This document shows positions 22,975-34,031 of a stretch of DNA of 64,000 bases, one piece after another (the stretch's first letter is position 1; every line of letters begins with the position of its first letter). The DNA comes from Nemopilema nomurai (taxonomy: Eukaryota > Cnidaria > Scyphozoa > Rhizostomeae > Rhizostomatidae), in the NCBI GenBank assembly GCA_003864495.1, contig PEDN01001358.1, positions 372,001-436,000 of the forward strand, read 5' to 3'. Position numbers and translations under genes: made by a program. The notes beneath the pieces are model-generated. The model was not told the origin of the DNA and ran no database searches. It saw only the letters and a list, made by a program, of their open reading frames with translations.

Positions 22975-25088
22975 ATGGCTCCTGTTGACGTGAACAAACG
23001 TGAGGCTGTGAAACTTAACAAACGCTGCCTGACATTATATGAAAAAATAAAACTTTTAGGTGAAAATAACAAGAAAAAACTGAGTTGCAGAGAGATTTCT
23101 AAAACATACAATATTGGAAAGACACAAGCAGCCAACGTTTTGAAAGGTGAGAAAAAACTAAGATCAAGAATGAAAGCTTTGAAGGCAAGCATTTTAAACA
23201 TGTAAACAGAGGAAGCCGTCAAAAGTTTAAAGCAATCAATGAAATTCTTTCCTCTTGTTTTGAAAATGTGAGGCATCTGGTATCTATGTAAATGGGCCTA
23301 TACTCAAAGAAGAAGCAATATCAAACAATATTTGAATCGTCCAGAACTGGATGGTTTCAAGGCATCAGAAAGTTAGCTTGATAAATGGAAATTGAGTCAT
23401 GGTTTAAAGGAAAAGCAAATCCCTGGTGAGTCTCTCAGCGTTTCTACGACTATAATTGAATCTTGGATAGAACGAGTACAAGAACTCTGCAAGGGATACG
23501 AAGAGAAAGATATAGTAAATATGGACGAAATTGGGTTTGGCTCAGAAGGGAAAGAAAAGCAAGGGCGGAAAAAAGTCTAAGCAGAGGATAACTAACTGTT
23601 GCGTTTTTCGTCAGTGCGGATGGAGAAAAAGTTAGAAAACCCGTTGTACACGTTTTTTATAAGAAACTGGTTTATAAGAAACTGGTTTATAAGAAACCTA
23701 GTACAGGAACCCCAAAAATTTAAGAAACATTTAGAACTAAATCAATATTTTTAAGAAACTCTCTGAGCCAGAAAATAAGATGACTTTCTGAGCTAGAAAA
23801 TAAGATGACGTAAAATAATACGCCAACAATCCATATTTGCTTGATTTAAATTTGCTAACACATTTTAATTTAGAGTAACACAGGATGTTGAGTCTATGCC
23901 ATGAAATACTCTAACAAAATTATTTTAAGTAACAGTTTTTCAGTCAATGTTCAGCAAGAAGTCCTCATGTTTCTCATGAATAATGAACAAAAGATACGAT
24001 ATCAAATCTTACTGTTGTGTTATAAACTTTACTACAATTAATATGCAAGGGAAGGCGCAAAATTTGATGTTAAATGCTTGTCTGAAAATAAGATACTTTT
24101 AAGAAACTTTAGTACTAGAAAATAGTGAAAGATTAAGAAACTTTTAGTACTAGAACCCAAGCTAGGTTTCGTATGGGAAAAAAATGGGAAGAGTAAATAA
24201 CCAAAATGTTTTAAAGGAGCTGGTACAGCCGTCAAGCTTGGTAAGGTCATGTATTTTGCAGACAAGAAGTCTTGGATGCAAGTGAAAAACATGGAAAAAA
24301 TCCTTGAAACTCTAAACCGTCAAATGACAGATGACAAAAGAGAGGTCATTTTGTTTTTGGATAACACCACTGTCCATCCACCGTTATTAGTTGAAAAGTT
24401 TAGCAACATAAAAATCGTATCTCTACCACATCTTGTTTGCAACCTCTTGATGCTGGAGTAATCCAAAGTTTTAAATCGAAGTATCGAAAGAAGTTGTTGC
24501 GCTATGTTATTGCCTGTGTAAAAAGGGAACTTCCTAGCCTCAGAAATTGCAAACAAAATTGATGTTTTATAAGCCATTGAATGGGTGGGTAATGCTTGGG
24601 AAAAGGTTACTGTTGAAACAATCAAAAACTGCTTTGCTAAATGTGGTTTTAATAAGGAGTCCTGTGGAGTTAAAGATGATATTATCAATGTTGAGTTTTT
24701 CAAAGAACTTACAGAATCTGGATTAACTGCTAAAGAGTATATTGATTCTGATGTCGAAACGTGTACTTTGGTTTCTGAAATCAACTCTAATGAAGTAGAT
24801 TGGAGATTAACTTATAATGAAGTAGAAAAATGTGTTGTTGAATATCTCGGTAAAGAATCTGGAGTAGAAGATGTAGAAGAGGTTTCGTCTGATGACAGTG
24901 ACAAAGATGATGAAAATGCTGATGTGGATGAGAAGATTACCACATATGAAGCACTGAAAATGATTGATAAATTGATAAACTTGAAAGATCTCAATAGTGA
25001 GAAAAGAGCTTCTTTGTTCTCGCTTAAAGAGAGACTAGAAATTACTCATGTCAATATTAAAAACAGCAGTCAATTATATACTTTTTAA
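22975..25088 (+). pseudogene. Decayed pogo/Tigger-type transposase (CENP-B-like HTH + DDE), interrupted by a MITE
   Basis: 22975-23205 encodes the CENP-B/psq-type helix-turn-helix (LTLYEKIKLL, LSCREISKTYNIGKTQAANV). After a frameshift the second HTH (Tc5 type) is readable (GFKASES, WKLSHGLKEK). The catalytic acids can be placed: MDEIGF (Asp codon 23524-23526), LFLDNTTVHP (Asp codon 24360-24362) and, after another frameshift, LDAGVIQSF (Asp codon 24449-24451). The last two are about 30 residues apart, as in pogo elements. The C-terminal part (24585-25088) has EKVTVETIKNCFAKCGFNK followed by an acidic tail. Several stops and frameshifts plus a 0.5-kb insertion mean it cannot make a whole enzyme. 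Confidence 0.88.
23652..24188. mobile_element. MITE inserted in the pogo-type transposase
   Basis: The transposase reading ADGEKVRKPVV stops at 23651 and resumes near 24189 (KCFKGAGTAVKLGKVMYF). Between them lies AT-rich sequence that starts CACGTTTTTTATAAGAAAC, close to the left end of MITE family 1, and ends in a degenerate inverted version (GTTTCGTATGGGAAAAAAAT). Internal short direct repeats (GGTTTATAAGAAACT, three times near 23,670) and no coding. TA directly precedes the left end. The right boundary is approximate. Confidence 0.65.
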
Positions 25089-26409
25089 GTAAAGACATTG
25101 CAAATAAACATTTTATTGCAAATTTTAAGTTCGTTAGTTGACATTATATATGATGTTGATAATAATTTTGGTTGTAATAAAGTTGTGTTACGTTCAATTT
25201 TGTTGTTTTTGTCTTTTTTAAGTGTCTAACCTCAACCTGATAGCCACAAATAACCCAAATCATACCTTCACACCTTTTAAATACAGAACTTTCCAAAAGG
25301 TCTGGCCTGTCCCTGGGACACAAATCACTGCCAAGGAGTATGTAAAATTTTCCAAAGCGCTCTTAAATGTCTTGTCCACATACATGATATTTGAAGCGTT
25401 CACTATAATCTTAGTTTTTTGTCTACAAGTAAAGTGAAGCATTAAAAAAAATTTAACTGCCACTTTTATAAAGGCAACTAAAATATAAAACTAAAGATAT
25501 TATGTTTAATGTTACCAAAATCAAAGTTGCATTCCAAAGGGCTTGGATATTTACATTGCTGGTAATAAAACTTTTTGTCATGATTTATGAATTTCACTAT
25601 TCATTAACTTATTTGTTTATAATTTTTTCATTCTTTCGCTTATAACTTATTTGTATTTCCTTTTTTCATTCTATAGCAGATAACTTAAATATCAAGAGTA
25701 ATCCCTCCTAAAAATTTCGCTCCCTTTCGTTAGCATACCTTTCGTTTCAATGAAGTTAGGAGTGAAAAATATTCTTAAACTTCCAAAAAAGTTCCTCATT
25801 TTTTCTTCGAAAGCCTTTTCAAACATTCTTTGTTCTCTAGTTCTATTAATTTCCATCTTTTTAGGTAATGTAGATCTTTTTCGACCAATTTGCAAAAAAC
25901 CCCTTAATAACAATCACAGAAAAAATTGAAATTGTGCCTCGTGAAACCATTTAATTGATTTTTATAACCATCGAGATGATTTTTATGATATCATAGTTAA
26001 ATGAGATCAAACCCATTAGATGGTACTGTTATAGATAAAATATGGTTTTGGGTATTAGTAACAAGCTATAAAAGTTACTTTTTGCCAAGTAGTTTGAACT
26101 TTAGTTCATCATAGAAGACAAGGAATGTACCCTAGGAAATCAAAAGGTTTTCATGGTTTAAACAAATGTTTTCTCATTTACAGTCACCAATTAGTACCAA
26201 TTTTGCAAAGGAACAAATTCAGATATTAACTCGTCGTTTTGAAAGTCAAAGTAAGTGAATATCGAAAGGCATTATGGGTAACGCTTTGAAATGCAATGTT
26301 ACTTAACATAGCAAGGTTTTAGCTGACTAATGATCTTCTTTGAAAGCCAGTCTAATGGATCTGCGGTTCTATTGATGTGTAGATTTCAAAAGATCACGAA
26401 TGACCAGCG
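25089..26409. other. Intergenic between transposase remnant and deiodinase
   Basis: AT-rich sequence with poly-T stretches and no recognisable coding. The last few hundred bases are the upstream region of the deiodinase gene. Confidence 0.5.
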
Positions 26410-26417
26410 TATATAAG
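26410..26417 (+). promoter_or_regulatory. TATA box of the deiodinase gene
   Basis: TATATAAG inside GCGTATATAAGGGC lies 86 bp upstream of the ATG at 26503. A transcription start about 30 bp further on (near 26,440) would leave a 5' UTR of about 60 nt. Such a clean TATA box is not seen ahead of the myosin or SGSM genes. Confidence 0.55.
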
Positions 26418-26502
26418 GGCAAGGGTGAAAGGTGAAACTATCATTTGCTGATCACAGGGCCAAGGACAGAGGACAAAAGGCACAGTTTCAAGCGCAGTTA
26501 AT

Positions 26503-29401
26503 ATGGCCGTGGTTAAGTACATACAGTATACATTCTTCGTGGCTTACACAGCTTTGCTTCTTCCCTTTTTTAGGCTTTTATACTACATTCCATTTCTGAA
26601 GGCAGAATTCATTGAATGGTTCAGAAAGGTTACTCATCTTGAAGTGGATCAGCTGGATGGCTGCATTTTCAACTGGGAAATGTTCAAGCAACTTTTGCAC
26701 TTTTCAAAACAGCAGATTTTCAAAACAGCCTCATTGCATCAGGCAGCCCCCGATGGAGACCTACTCAGAATCGACGAAAACCGCAACTCTAAAGAGCAGT
26801 TCCAAGAAAGAGAAGCATGGAATAACAATGAAGACGACGGAAAGAGTTGCGCCATCTCACTGAAGAGCCTAATGCGACCCGGTGTTCCACTGGTACTGAA
26901 CTTCGGCAGCTGTTCCTGACCCCCGTTCATGGCGAAACTGCAAAAGTTCCGTCGCATTGCTGATGATTTCGACGGAATTGCAGATTTTGCTGTTATATAC
27001 ATAGAAGAGGCTCACCCAGCAGATGGTTGGTCCTTTAAGGTGTGTGAAAGTTTAGCAATTACAAAGCCAGCTAAAACTCTTTTCAGTCCACCCAGCATAC
27101 TGCCTGCATGTTGTCGCACATCGCAAATACTCATAAAAGGCCTCTAAATTCGAGTGCATCTCATCAATTGAAATTGTCGGCATCACACGGAGTGAACTGT
27201 AATCTCATTCGACATTCAGTTGTACCGTTAGCTGTTACCTTAGAAGGCAATTCATTCCTCTCTTGTGATACCGCATGATAATAGGCACCGTAGCAATTTT
27301 GTGTTTCGAGCAGCAAAAACGCGTTGCTAAAGTATCTTAGTTTCCAAAGTGCTCTTCGGAGTATCTAACGGAACGGAAAATCGCTTTAGAACATTTGAGC
27401 CGTGCAGGTCTGGATTTTTGTCTGTAATTCCTTTCACCTGTTTTTCTTGTGGGAGAAATAAACAGAGCTTTCTTCTTTGTTTCATCGATTAGAAATGATT
27501 TCCACATAAGTGCCCCATTGCTGAAAGGCTCTACGACCTGTAGCAGTAGCCTAACATAGTTTATCGAGTTTTCATGCACACAAATTTGTGGGAATAAACA
27601 ACCCATGATCGGTCTATTTACATTAACGTATATACCGCAAAAGCTCCTTTAAGACCTCTCTCTGTTTTGAGCCCCCCTCTCTGTTTTAAGCCTCCCTATC
27701 TGTTTTAAGCCTCCCTATCTGTTTTTAAGTCCCCCCCCCATCCTTAGTTGGGGATTTCAAGTTTATAGTTCCAAATGAGTGACATTCTTGGCTTTCTTCC
27801 CCAGCTGCGCTTTTGTGTTTTTAGCAGCCTTTGCAATGCACACAACACAAGGCAGTGATGAATCTGTTAGCAGCGCTTTTTTAGAATATTTGTATAATGT
27901 CTTTTCAGCCAAAAGTTGCAATTGTTCAGCGTTATTTCGAAGTGGAAAATTCTTAAAAGCATAATGGTGTCAGCTTTGCGAGGAAATGGTAGCATAGTGA
28001 TCATATCTGCATGTGAATATTGTCATCATGACGTGGTAGTTTAACTGGTTGTAACTACTGGGAATGCGCCACGTATTTAGGTGTGTTTTTCAGGGTCAAA
28101 GCATCCTTCATTGTGCTAAATGCATTACGTGAATCAGAGAGCGTTCCAAAATTGTCATGTCAGCGTTCCAACACAACGTCATCAAATAATTGTATGAGCA
28201 TCATATTTATGCATATGCTAGGCCATGCTACTGCCAATGAACATGCCAAAATAGATCAATTCATCGCTATCGAACATTGGTCTAGGAATATTTTTCCTTT
28301 GACGCAAATTATATTTATAGTCGTCGTCAATTAGGCACACATTTGCTCAATTTACGTCCTACTCATTTAAGCGGCGCCAGCATTTCACACGCGAAAATTC
28401 AACATTGATCTAACGGCTTTAGGAACAACTTCAGTCTCAAAGCTTGACTGACCTAGCACACAAAATTTGTCCATTTTTCCTGTGCACTTACTGCAGTGAC
28501 GATCCCATGCCACAATGGAATGGGCGTAACCAAAACCGCAAACGCAGGGACGTAATAGTGGTTGTAAGCTTCAGAGAAGAACTAAGTAGAACTAGCAATA
28601 TGCAATGATACGGAGAGGGCTTTAAGAATATATCGATCACAACATCTTCACTTTTTTAGTAATTAAGCTTCAACGTTTGTCTATTAGTTCCTGAAAATGC
28701 TAATTGTAAACTAGTTTCATTTCATTTGCATGCGTTTTGGATGAAAGCTTGTCATCGAAAGGAGCTTTTTCGAATCGGAAATCATGCCACCGTAAACATT
28801 GTTTGCAAAGAAGAATTGGCAGCCTCTTTAGATGCACGTGGCAAACCTATAACTAAGTTTTAATGACCTTTGTCAACCTACTTGACTTGAGAAACCCAAG
28901 ATTGTGACATTACATTTAATATTGCTTTAAACATTGTTAAAGAAACAATTTGTTTCTTTGTAATTTTAGCTAATCATATTTCCATCCAACATCATTAATC
29001 TCATTCGAACAAGATTCTAAATACGCCTGGACCTATAATACTTTGTTTTGATTTAGAATACACGCTTCTCCATACCACAACATAAGAGTATGGAAGACAG
29101 AATTGCTGCCGCGAACAATTTGCTGAGCTGTATCCCAAGTGTGCCCTTGTATGCAGACTTGTTGGCAAACGAAACAGCGCGGGCATATGGTGCAGCACCA
29201 GAGAGACTGTATGTGCTGCTTGACGGAGACATTGCCTATGAGGGTGGCGAAGGCCCTTTCAATTACGATCTTGATGAGCTTCGCGATTGGCTGGTCCGTT
29301 ACGAGAAGGCCAACAACAACAACACCAGCGTAACCAGCAACAACAACAACAGCAACAATAATGACATGAGCAGCAAAGTTGTTAAAATGAAAGTTTGTTA
29401 A
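26503..29401 (+). CDS. DIO: Iodothyronine deiodinase selenoprotein (two coding exons)
   Basis: Deiodinases remove iodine from thyroid hormones using a selenocysteine, as membrane-anchored thioredoxin-fold dimers. Exon 1 is 26503-27039 (179 codons), exon 2 29057-29401; they join in phase 0 to give 293 residues. Residues about 7-28 form a membrane anchor ([20 protein letters not shown]). The active site is [21 protein letters not shown] with UGA as codon 139, followed by [13 protein letters not shown] (164-176). Exon 2 reads [13 protein letters not shown], then [14 protein letters not shown] and [20 protein letters not shown]. The Cys two residues before Sec is present, as in DIO1 and DIO3 and unlike DIO2. 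The C-terminus has an Asn-rich extension encoded by AAC repeats (29311-29361). Standard annotation would stop at the UGA and split the gene. The intron holds a repeat-element end near 27,640 and otherwise nothing recognised. Confidence 0.95.
26917..26919 (+). other. DIO: In-frame UGA read as selenocysteine (residue 139)
   Basis: UGA sits exactly where all deiodinases carry the catalytic selenocysteine. The family sequence continues in the same frame for another 40 codons to the splice site and then through exon 2, so it is a recoded codon and not a nonsense mutation. Confidence 0.95.
27633..27742 (+). repeat. Short tandem repeat with element-like start, deiodinase intron
   Basis: Starts TACCGCAAAAGC and continues with four imperfect 20-bp units of the type CTCTGTTTTAAGCCTCCC, ending in a C9 run. 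The same start and architecture recur at 56868-56945, so both are probably ends of one unnamed repeat family. Confidence 0.6.
29057..29401 (+). CDS. DIO: Deiodinase exon 2 (C-terminal half of the thioredoxin fold)
   Basis: Acceptor TTTGTTTTGATTTAG ends at 29056. The exon opens with [15 protein letters not shown], so the true coding start is upstream of the first ATG in this segment (29090). [10 protein letters not shown] and [13 protein letters not shown] are hallmark deiodinase motifs. TAA stop at 29399-29401. Confidence 0.93.
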   Translation, partial: NTRFSIPQHKSMEDRIAAANNLLSCIPSVPLYADLLANETARAYGAAPERLYVLLDGDIAYEGGEGPFNYDLDELRDWLVRYEKANNNNTSVTSNNNNSNNNDMSSKVVKMKVC

Positions 29402-30104
29402 ACTTACGCTCTGTATACTTTAAACTCTTGAAAGTAGAAACGTGAATCCGTGTAGCTGTTGTCTGGAAAGCTGCATTAATTGACTGCATTTTCGGTAGCA
29501 TTTAGAGTTGACACATTTTTCAAATTCGTTGCAAAGCCCTGCAATTTAAAAGTTGGTTATGTAGATAAAAATCAACCCCGAGTTTTGAAAACATGAAACA
29601 TGAGCTGCAGTAATTGATTGAAAGAGAATTCTCCGCTGGAAAGATATTTCCATATCCTATGTGGCCCAAATGACCTTTCAGTGAGTGCACAAGAGACTGC
29701 CATTTGTATGTCTCACGTCCAAGAAGACTTAATAACCTTGCAATTGTAATAGACACGCAATCATGCACGCGTTTTAAATTATTGCCTGACCGGCTGACAC
29801 ATACTTCAGCTTGCTGCCGCCGACACGTCAGCTGTTGCCTGCCAGACTGGAATTTCCATTTAACGAATTAGTATGAAACGTGCTGATAGAAGGAGATTGT
29901 TATTTCTCTACTTATGTGTGTGAAAATAACTTTCGGGTAAATGTTTCAATAGGAGGCTTCGTGTAAAACCAACTTTATTACGATTTGCTTCATAGCGGTC
30001 CTCCAAAACATTCCTAACTTCCCCCTTTAAAAATGCATAGAATAAACAACACGTCATTTAGGTTTTGACTTCAATATTGGCAATGAAATGAAATGATAAA
30101 AATG

Positions 30105-30154
30105 TAATGTAATGATGTGCGTGCAAGTATTTGATGCACGAAGAATGCATGTTA
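30105..30154 (+). promoter_or_regulatory. Weak candidate SECIS element in the deiodinase 3' UTR
   Basis: A selenoprotein mRNA needs a SECIS stem-loop in its 3' UTR. The best match seen has lower helix TAATGT/ATGTTA, quartet-like TGAT (30113-30116) and AGAA (30142-30145), an upper stem CGTGC/GCACG and an apical loop that begins with AA. The upper helix is far shorter than in known SECIS elements (5 bp plus mismatches), so this is not convincing. It lies 18 nt upstream of an AATAAA. Confidence 0.2.
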
Positions 30155-30167
30155 ATGCCTCTAATGG

Positions 30168-30173
30168 AATAAA
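30168..30173 (+). terminator. Possible polyadenylation signal of the deiodinase gene
   Basis: AATAAA at 30168-30173; another AATAAA lies at 30041-30046. Either could end the deiodinase mRNA. Choice between them is open. Confidence 0.35.
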
Positions 30174-30985
30174 GCGTTGAAAAGAGAAGAGCACAGCTGG
30201 AACGCATCTGAAGCACGTACATGAGATTGTCTTGGCTGCATCAAGAAACAAAGAGGACCGTGGCATCACCTGAAGTTTTTAAGTGAAATCTGCTGGGTAC
30301 CAAAAGCAGTTGAACCTTTCCCACGAAACGCTTTGTCAATAAAGCACTCTGCAATAACATTTCTGCAAAAAAGATTGGTCCAGAATCTTTCTTCTTTATA
30401 TCAGTTATTTGATTAAGTTTAGGCAAATTGCAAAGTACTTTGTGAAATTTATAGAAAATGGCAATCAGCAAATTCTCCAAAGGTGTGGCCAACGCTTTGT
30501 CAAAGGAGAAAACCGTGTGTGTTTTGTCTCTTGTGTGCTTTATTAATTGTGTATGATTTATGTATGTATGAAAGGATGTATGATTCTTTATCAAAAGAGG
30601 GTCCTAAAAGTGATGTCACTGTTCACAAAAAGTATTGGGAGACGAATACAAAGAGCTCAAGACGTCCCCCATATATTCTATTTCTCCCTGGTGGCCTTAC
30701 TAGACAGAATATTATTTAGTTGCGTAATTGGCGAAGCTTGATTCGTAATGAGCTGTATAAATATGTATCTTCGGCTTGTATTTTAAAACCAAATATATTG
30801 TTAATCAATTTGTGTATTAATTATAGACGATGAGTTTTATGAAGTTAATCAAGCGAAATGTATTAAAATAGCTTATTAGCTGAGATTAATAGACTCATCA
30901 TCCAGTTTGCTTCTAGTGTCTATTACTTCTTCTGGTCTTCGAAAGTGGTCTTAATAACTATAACAAATCAGTTTTATAAGGAACC

Positions 30986-31733
30986 ACACGTTTTTATAAG
31001 GAACCACTTTATTAGGAACCTACAGGTAGAAGGCCGAAATATTTAAAGAACTTATACTACTAAAAACTAAATTCCTAAGGAACTTTTCGATTTGAACATT
31101 TTTTATGACTGCAAGCATCAAGAACTAAAAAGCCAGTTCCTTTCAATTGCAGCCAATACTCGCATAGATTGTTTGCTATTTGTGCGTCAAGTGCTTAATT
31201 GAGTAGTTTCTGCACACATTAAACACCCGCGTAAAAGAACCTGTGAATTAAAAACCTACAGGCTGAAATTATGAAATTAGACCCCATTTGATAATAACCT
31301 ATCCAGCCTGGAATCTAAAATAGGTTCTTATTTGTAGAGAATAACCAAAATAGATTAGTCTTTGATATGGAACATTCAAGCCATTATGTTTCAAAACTAA
31401 CTAACTGACTGACAAAGTGTTCTTTACTCTACTTTAATTGAAGTCTTTTGTAAACTCCTTTTTGCTCAAATAAACAGCCTCATTTTCCACTAAACATCCA
31501 ATATATAAGAACCTTTTCAGGCTGTCTTGTAGGTTCTTATAAGCGGTGTTTACTGTATGCTGTCTCGCCCCTCTCTCTATTAAGTGTTAAGGCTTATTGT
31601 AATCAAAACACCGAAAGTTAGAACTTAAGGAACAATAAAGGAACTTTTGATACTAAAATCTGATGATTTGAGGTCTACGAAAACGGAAATTTTGGAACTA
31701 GACCTTGAGGTAGGTTCCTTATAGAAAAGCGTG
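30986..31733. mobile_element. MITE family 1, copy 2, carrying a nested MITE
   Basis: Left end near ACACGTTTTTATAAGGAACC, right end GGTTCCTTATAGAAAAGCGTG followed by TA (31734-31735). Internal sequence matches copy 3 at 33043-33426 and copy 1 in the myosin intron. The extra length comes from an insertion at 31222-31550. The left end is partly duplicated, so its exact boundary is uncertain. Confidence 0.8.
31222..31550. mobile_element. MITE family 2 nested inside MITE family 1 copy 2
   Basis: Ends AACACCCGCGTAAAAGAACCT and AGGTTCTTATAAGCGGTGTT are imperfect inverted repeats with TA at 31220-31221 and 31551-31552. Copy 3 of the host MITE has the uninterrupted sequence (GCATAGTCTATCTCGCCCC near 33,257), which is the empty site with a single TA. 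Confidence 0.8.
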
Positions 31734-33042
31734 TATAGGTATCCCTAATTTTAATGATGAATTGCGTAACAAATACCTTACTGACCTAGACACAACCAAG
31801 CCTAGGATGAGGTCGTCCGTGGGATAAATTCTCTAGAAACAAGCCAATGTCCATCGGGCTAATGTTCACGATATATTTGGGCAATGTATAATTGTATCGC
31901 TTTTCAAATGCAAAAATCATTTTTGCAGAAACTTAGAATTTGAGCAAGACTCAAAGTTTCTAAAATTATTACATATTGAGTTTTGGAAAATATGCAAATC
32001 ATTCACATTAGCATGTGTTTTTAAAAGCTCGACAGACACAAATTTAGCGCCGCACCTTCAGTTCTCAACAAAAATACTAAATTAGTAGTCTTGTTGCACA
32101 TTCGGGTACAAATCTTGCAGCCACCTTTCTCCCCCCTCTCTCTCTCTCTCCAAAATATTTAGCGCCGATGGGCGTGGCTTGTGAGAATACACTGGTACGA
32201 GCCCAAACCGTAGCCTTCCACTTTCTCCTTCTCTAACTAAGTGGTCTGCAAAAAGGGTCTGAGTATACTCATTAAGAAAGGCGGATCTGAATTGCCAAAC
32301 AGATCTGAATTGATTTGAGCATGCTGCTAGCAAGTGACACAGATAATTGCTAAATCCGTTTACATTTACTCCATTTACTCTGTTTTGATTTAAACCCGTG
32401 TAAACAACCATTCAAAATAAACCCGTGTAGACAGCCAATTCATTTCATGGTCATGGAAACGAGTAAATATGACGTTATTTGTAAGTGCCTTGGCTCTGTT
32501 ACTGAGTGCCCTGGCTTTTACGCGAGGGAAATTCAATTAGACAGACCGTGTCTGTGACAGATCCAGGATAAATTATCAGATCAGATTAATTAGGCGCGCG
32601 ACGAGAGAATGTAAGCAGGCAACAATGAGCCAAGATGGTGGCGTTTATCACGAGCAGAGAGAGTCATGGAAAACAGGTTCCAGCGATAACCTGCACTACA
32701 TCAAGGGAATATATCACGTTTTCTAGCTTTCTTGCCCTGCTTTTGCAGGGGGCCTTCCCTTGAACCCCATAGAATTCATGCCAGAAAAGCATGCATGATT
32801 CATTTTGGGACGTTCAGGGGTCAAAGATAAACATCATTACTGCGTAAGCAAGCTGGAGCTTTTTACAATGGTCTGACGGTTCTTACTCCGTTAGAGACAA
32901 AGTTTAGAGACAGTGGCCGTCTGAAATTGTCGAATGATGGCAACAGGGTTCGTAAATTGGATGGGCACCAGAGGAATCTGGAGAGTGGAGATAGAAAGAA
33001 CCTCAAAGTGCTCCTCTATATCCAGGTCAAAGAGAACGGATA

Positions 33043-33426
33043 CGCGCATTTTTTTATAAGGAACCTACATGTAGAAGGCCGAAATATATAAAGAACTTAT
33101 ACTACTAAAAACGAAACCCCTAAGGAACTTTTCGATTTGAAAATTTTTTATTACTGCAAGCATCAAGAGCTAAAAAGCCCGTTCCATTCATTTGCAGCCA
33201 ATATTCGCAAAGATTGTTTGCTATTTGTGTGTCAAGTGCTTTATTGAGTAGTTTCCGCATAGTCTATCTCGCCCCTCTCTCTATTGAGTGTTGAGGCTTA
33301 TTGATGTGCAGTGAAAATTAAGGAACTTTTAAGGAACTTTTGGTACTAAAATCTGAAGACTTGAGGTCTACCAATAAGGAACTTTTGGAACTAGGCCTTA
33401 TGGTAGGTTCCTTAAAAAAAAGCGTG
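33043..33426. mobile_element. MITE family 1, copy 3 (384 bp)
   Basis: Left end CGCGCATTTTTTTATAAGGA, right end GGTTCCTTAAAAAAAAGCGTG, flanked by TA at 33041-33042 and 33427-33428. Shares internal sequence with the copies at 10.3 and 31 kb. It is the simplest copy and a good reference for the family. Confidence 0.85.
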
Positions 33427-34031
33427 TATATGCTTTGTTGCAGACAGATAGAGTTCTCACTCCCATTCACTAAAGAAAGGTGTGAGCGGACCATATGAAG
33501 CGTATGTTATGACCGGGCAGAGCGGACAACAGAAACAGACGTGTCTCTATTGCATATTCCAATTCTCTAAACCGAACAATCACGGTTTTCCAATTCATTG
33601 ATAAACATGTCATCACATGACGAGCACACGCACTACCTCATTAATTAGCATTGCGTAATGACATCATTAGAAAAATCATGATTCTACAGATGTGCCTTCG
33701 AACACGACATGACATGCACACTGTCAGCTCTCTACGTTACACGGACGCCAGTTGAGCAAAATAATAGCCAATGGCTCTTAATCCGCAACTGGGTATTCAT
33801 TTTGTCAGTTTTTGTCAGCTGTTTTCAAACTACGAGGCGTGTCAGCCAAAAGGACTTCAAACACTTCATTGGAAATTGTCACTGTTTCGTGCAGTTTTAA
33901 GTTCCGTTCTACGAAGCATCTTTTTAGCTTCGAACGTCAAAGGGAACGGGAGCAGATTTAAGTGGAAACAAGTGCTTCTATTTCTGTAGCAGCTCGAAGG
34001 CGTCTTTTCCAATGCGAAGGAGGGCTGGGCA

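Noticed and set aside
26919..26929. Reading the deiodinase as two separate small genes split at the UGA
   Set aside because: The UGA is at the invariant selenocysteine position and the family sequence continues in the same frame.
29590..29720. SECIS candidates starting at ATGA near 29593 and 29669
   Set aside because: Neither forms the long helix with AA loop and an opposing GA pair; the stems seen are only 4-5 bp and misplaced.
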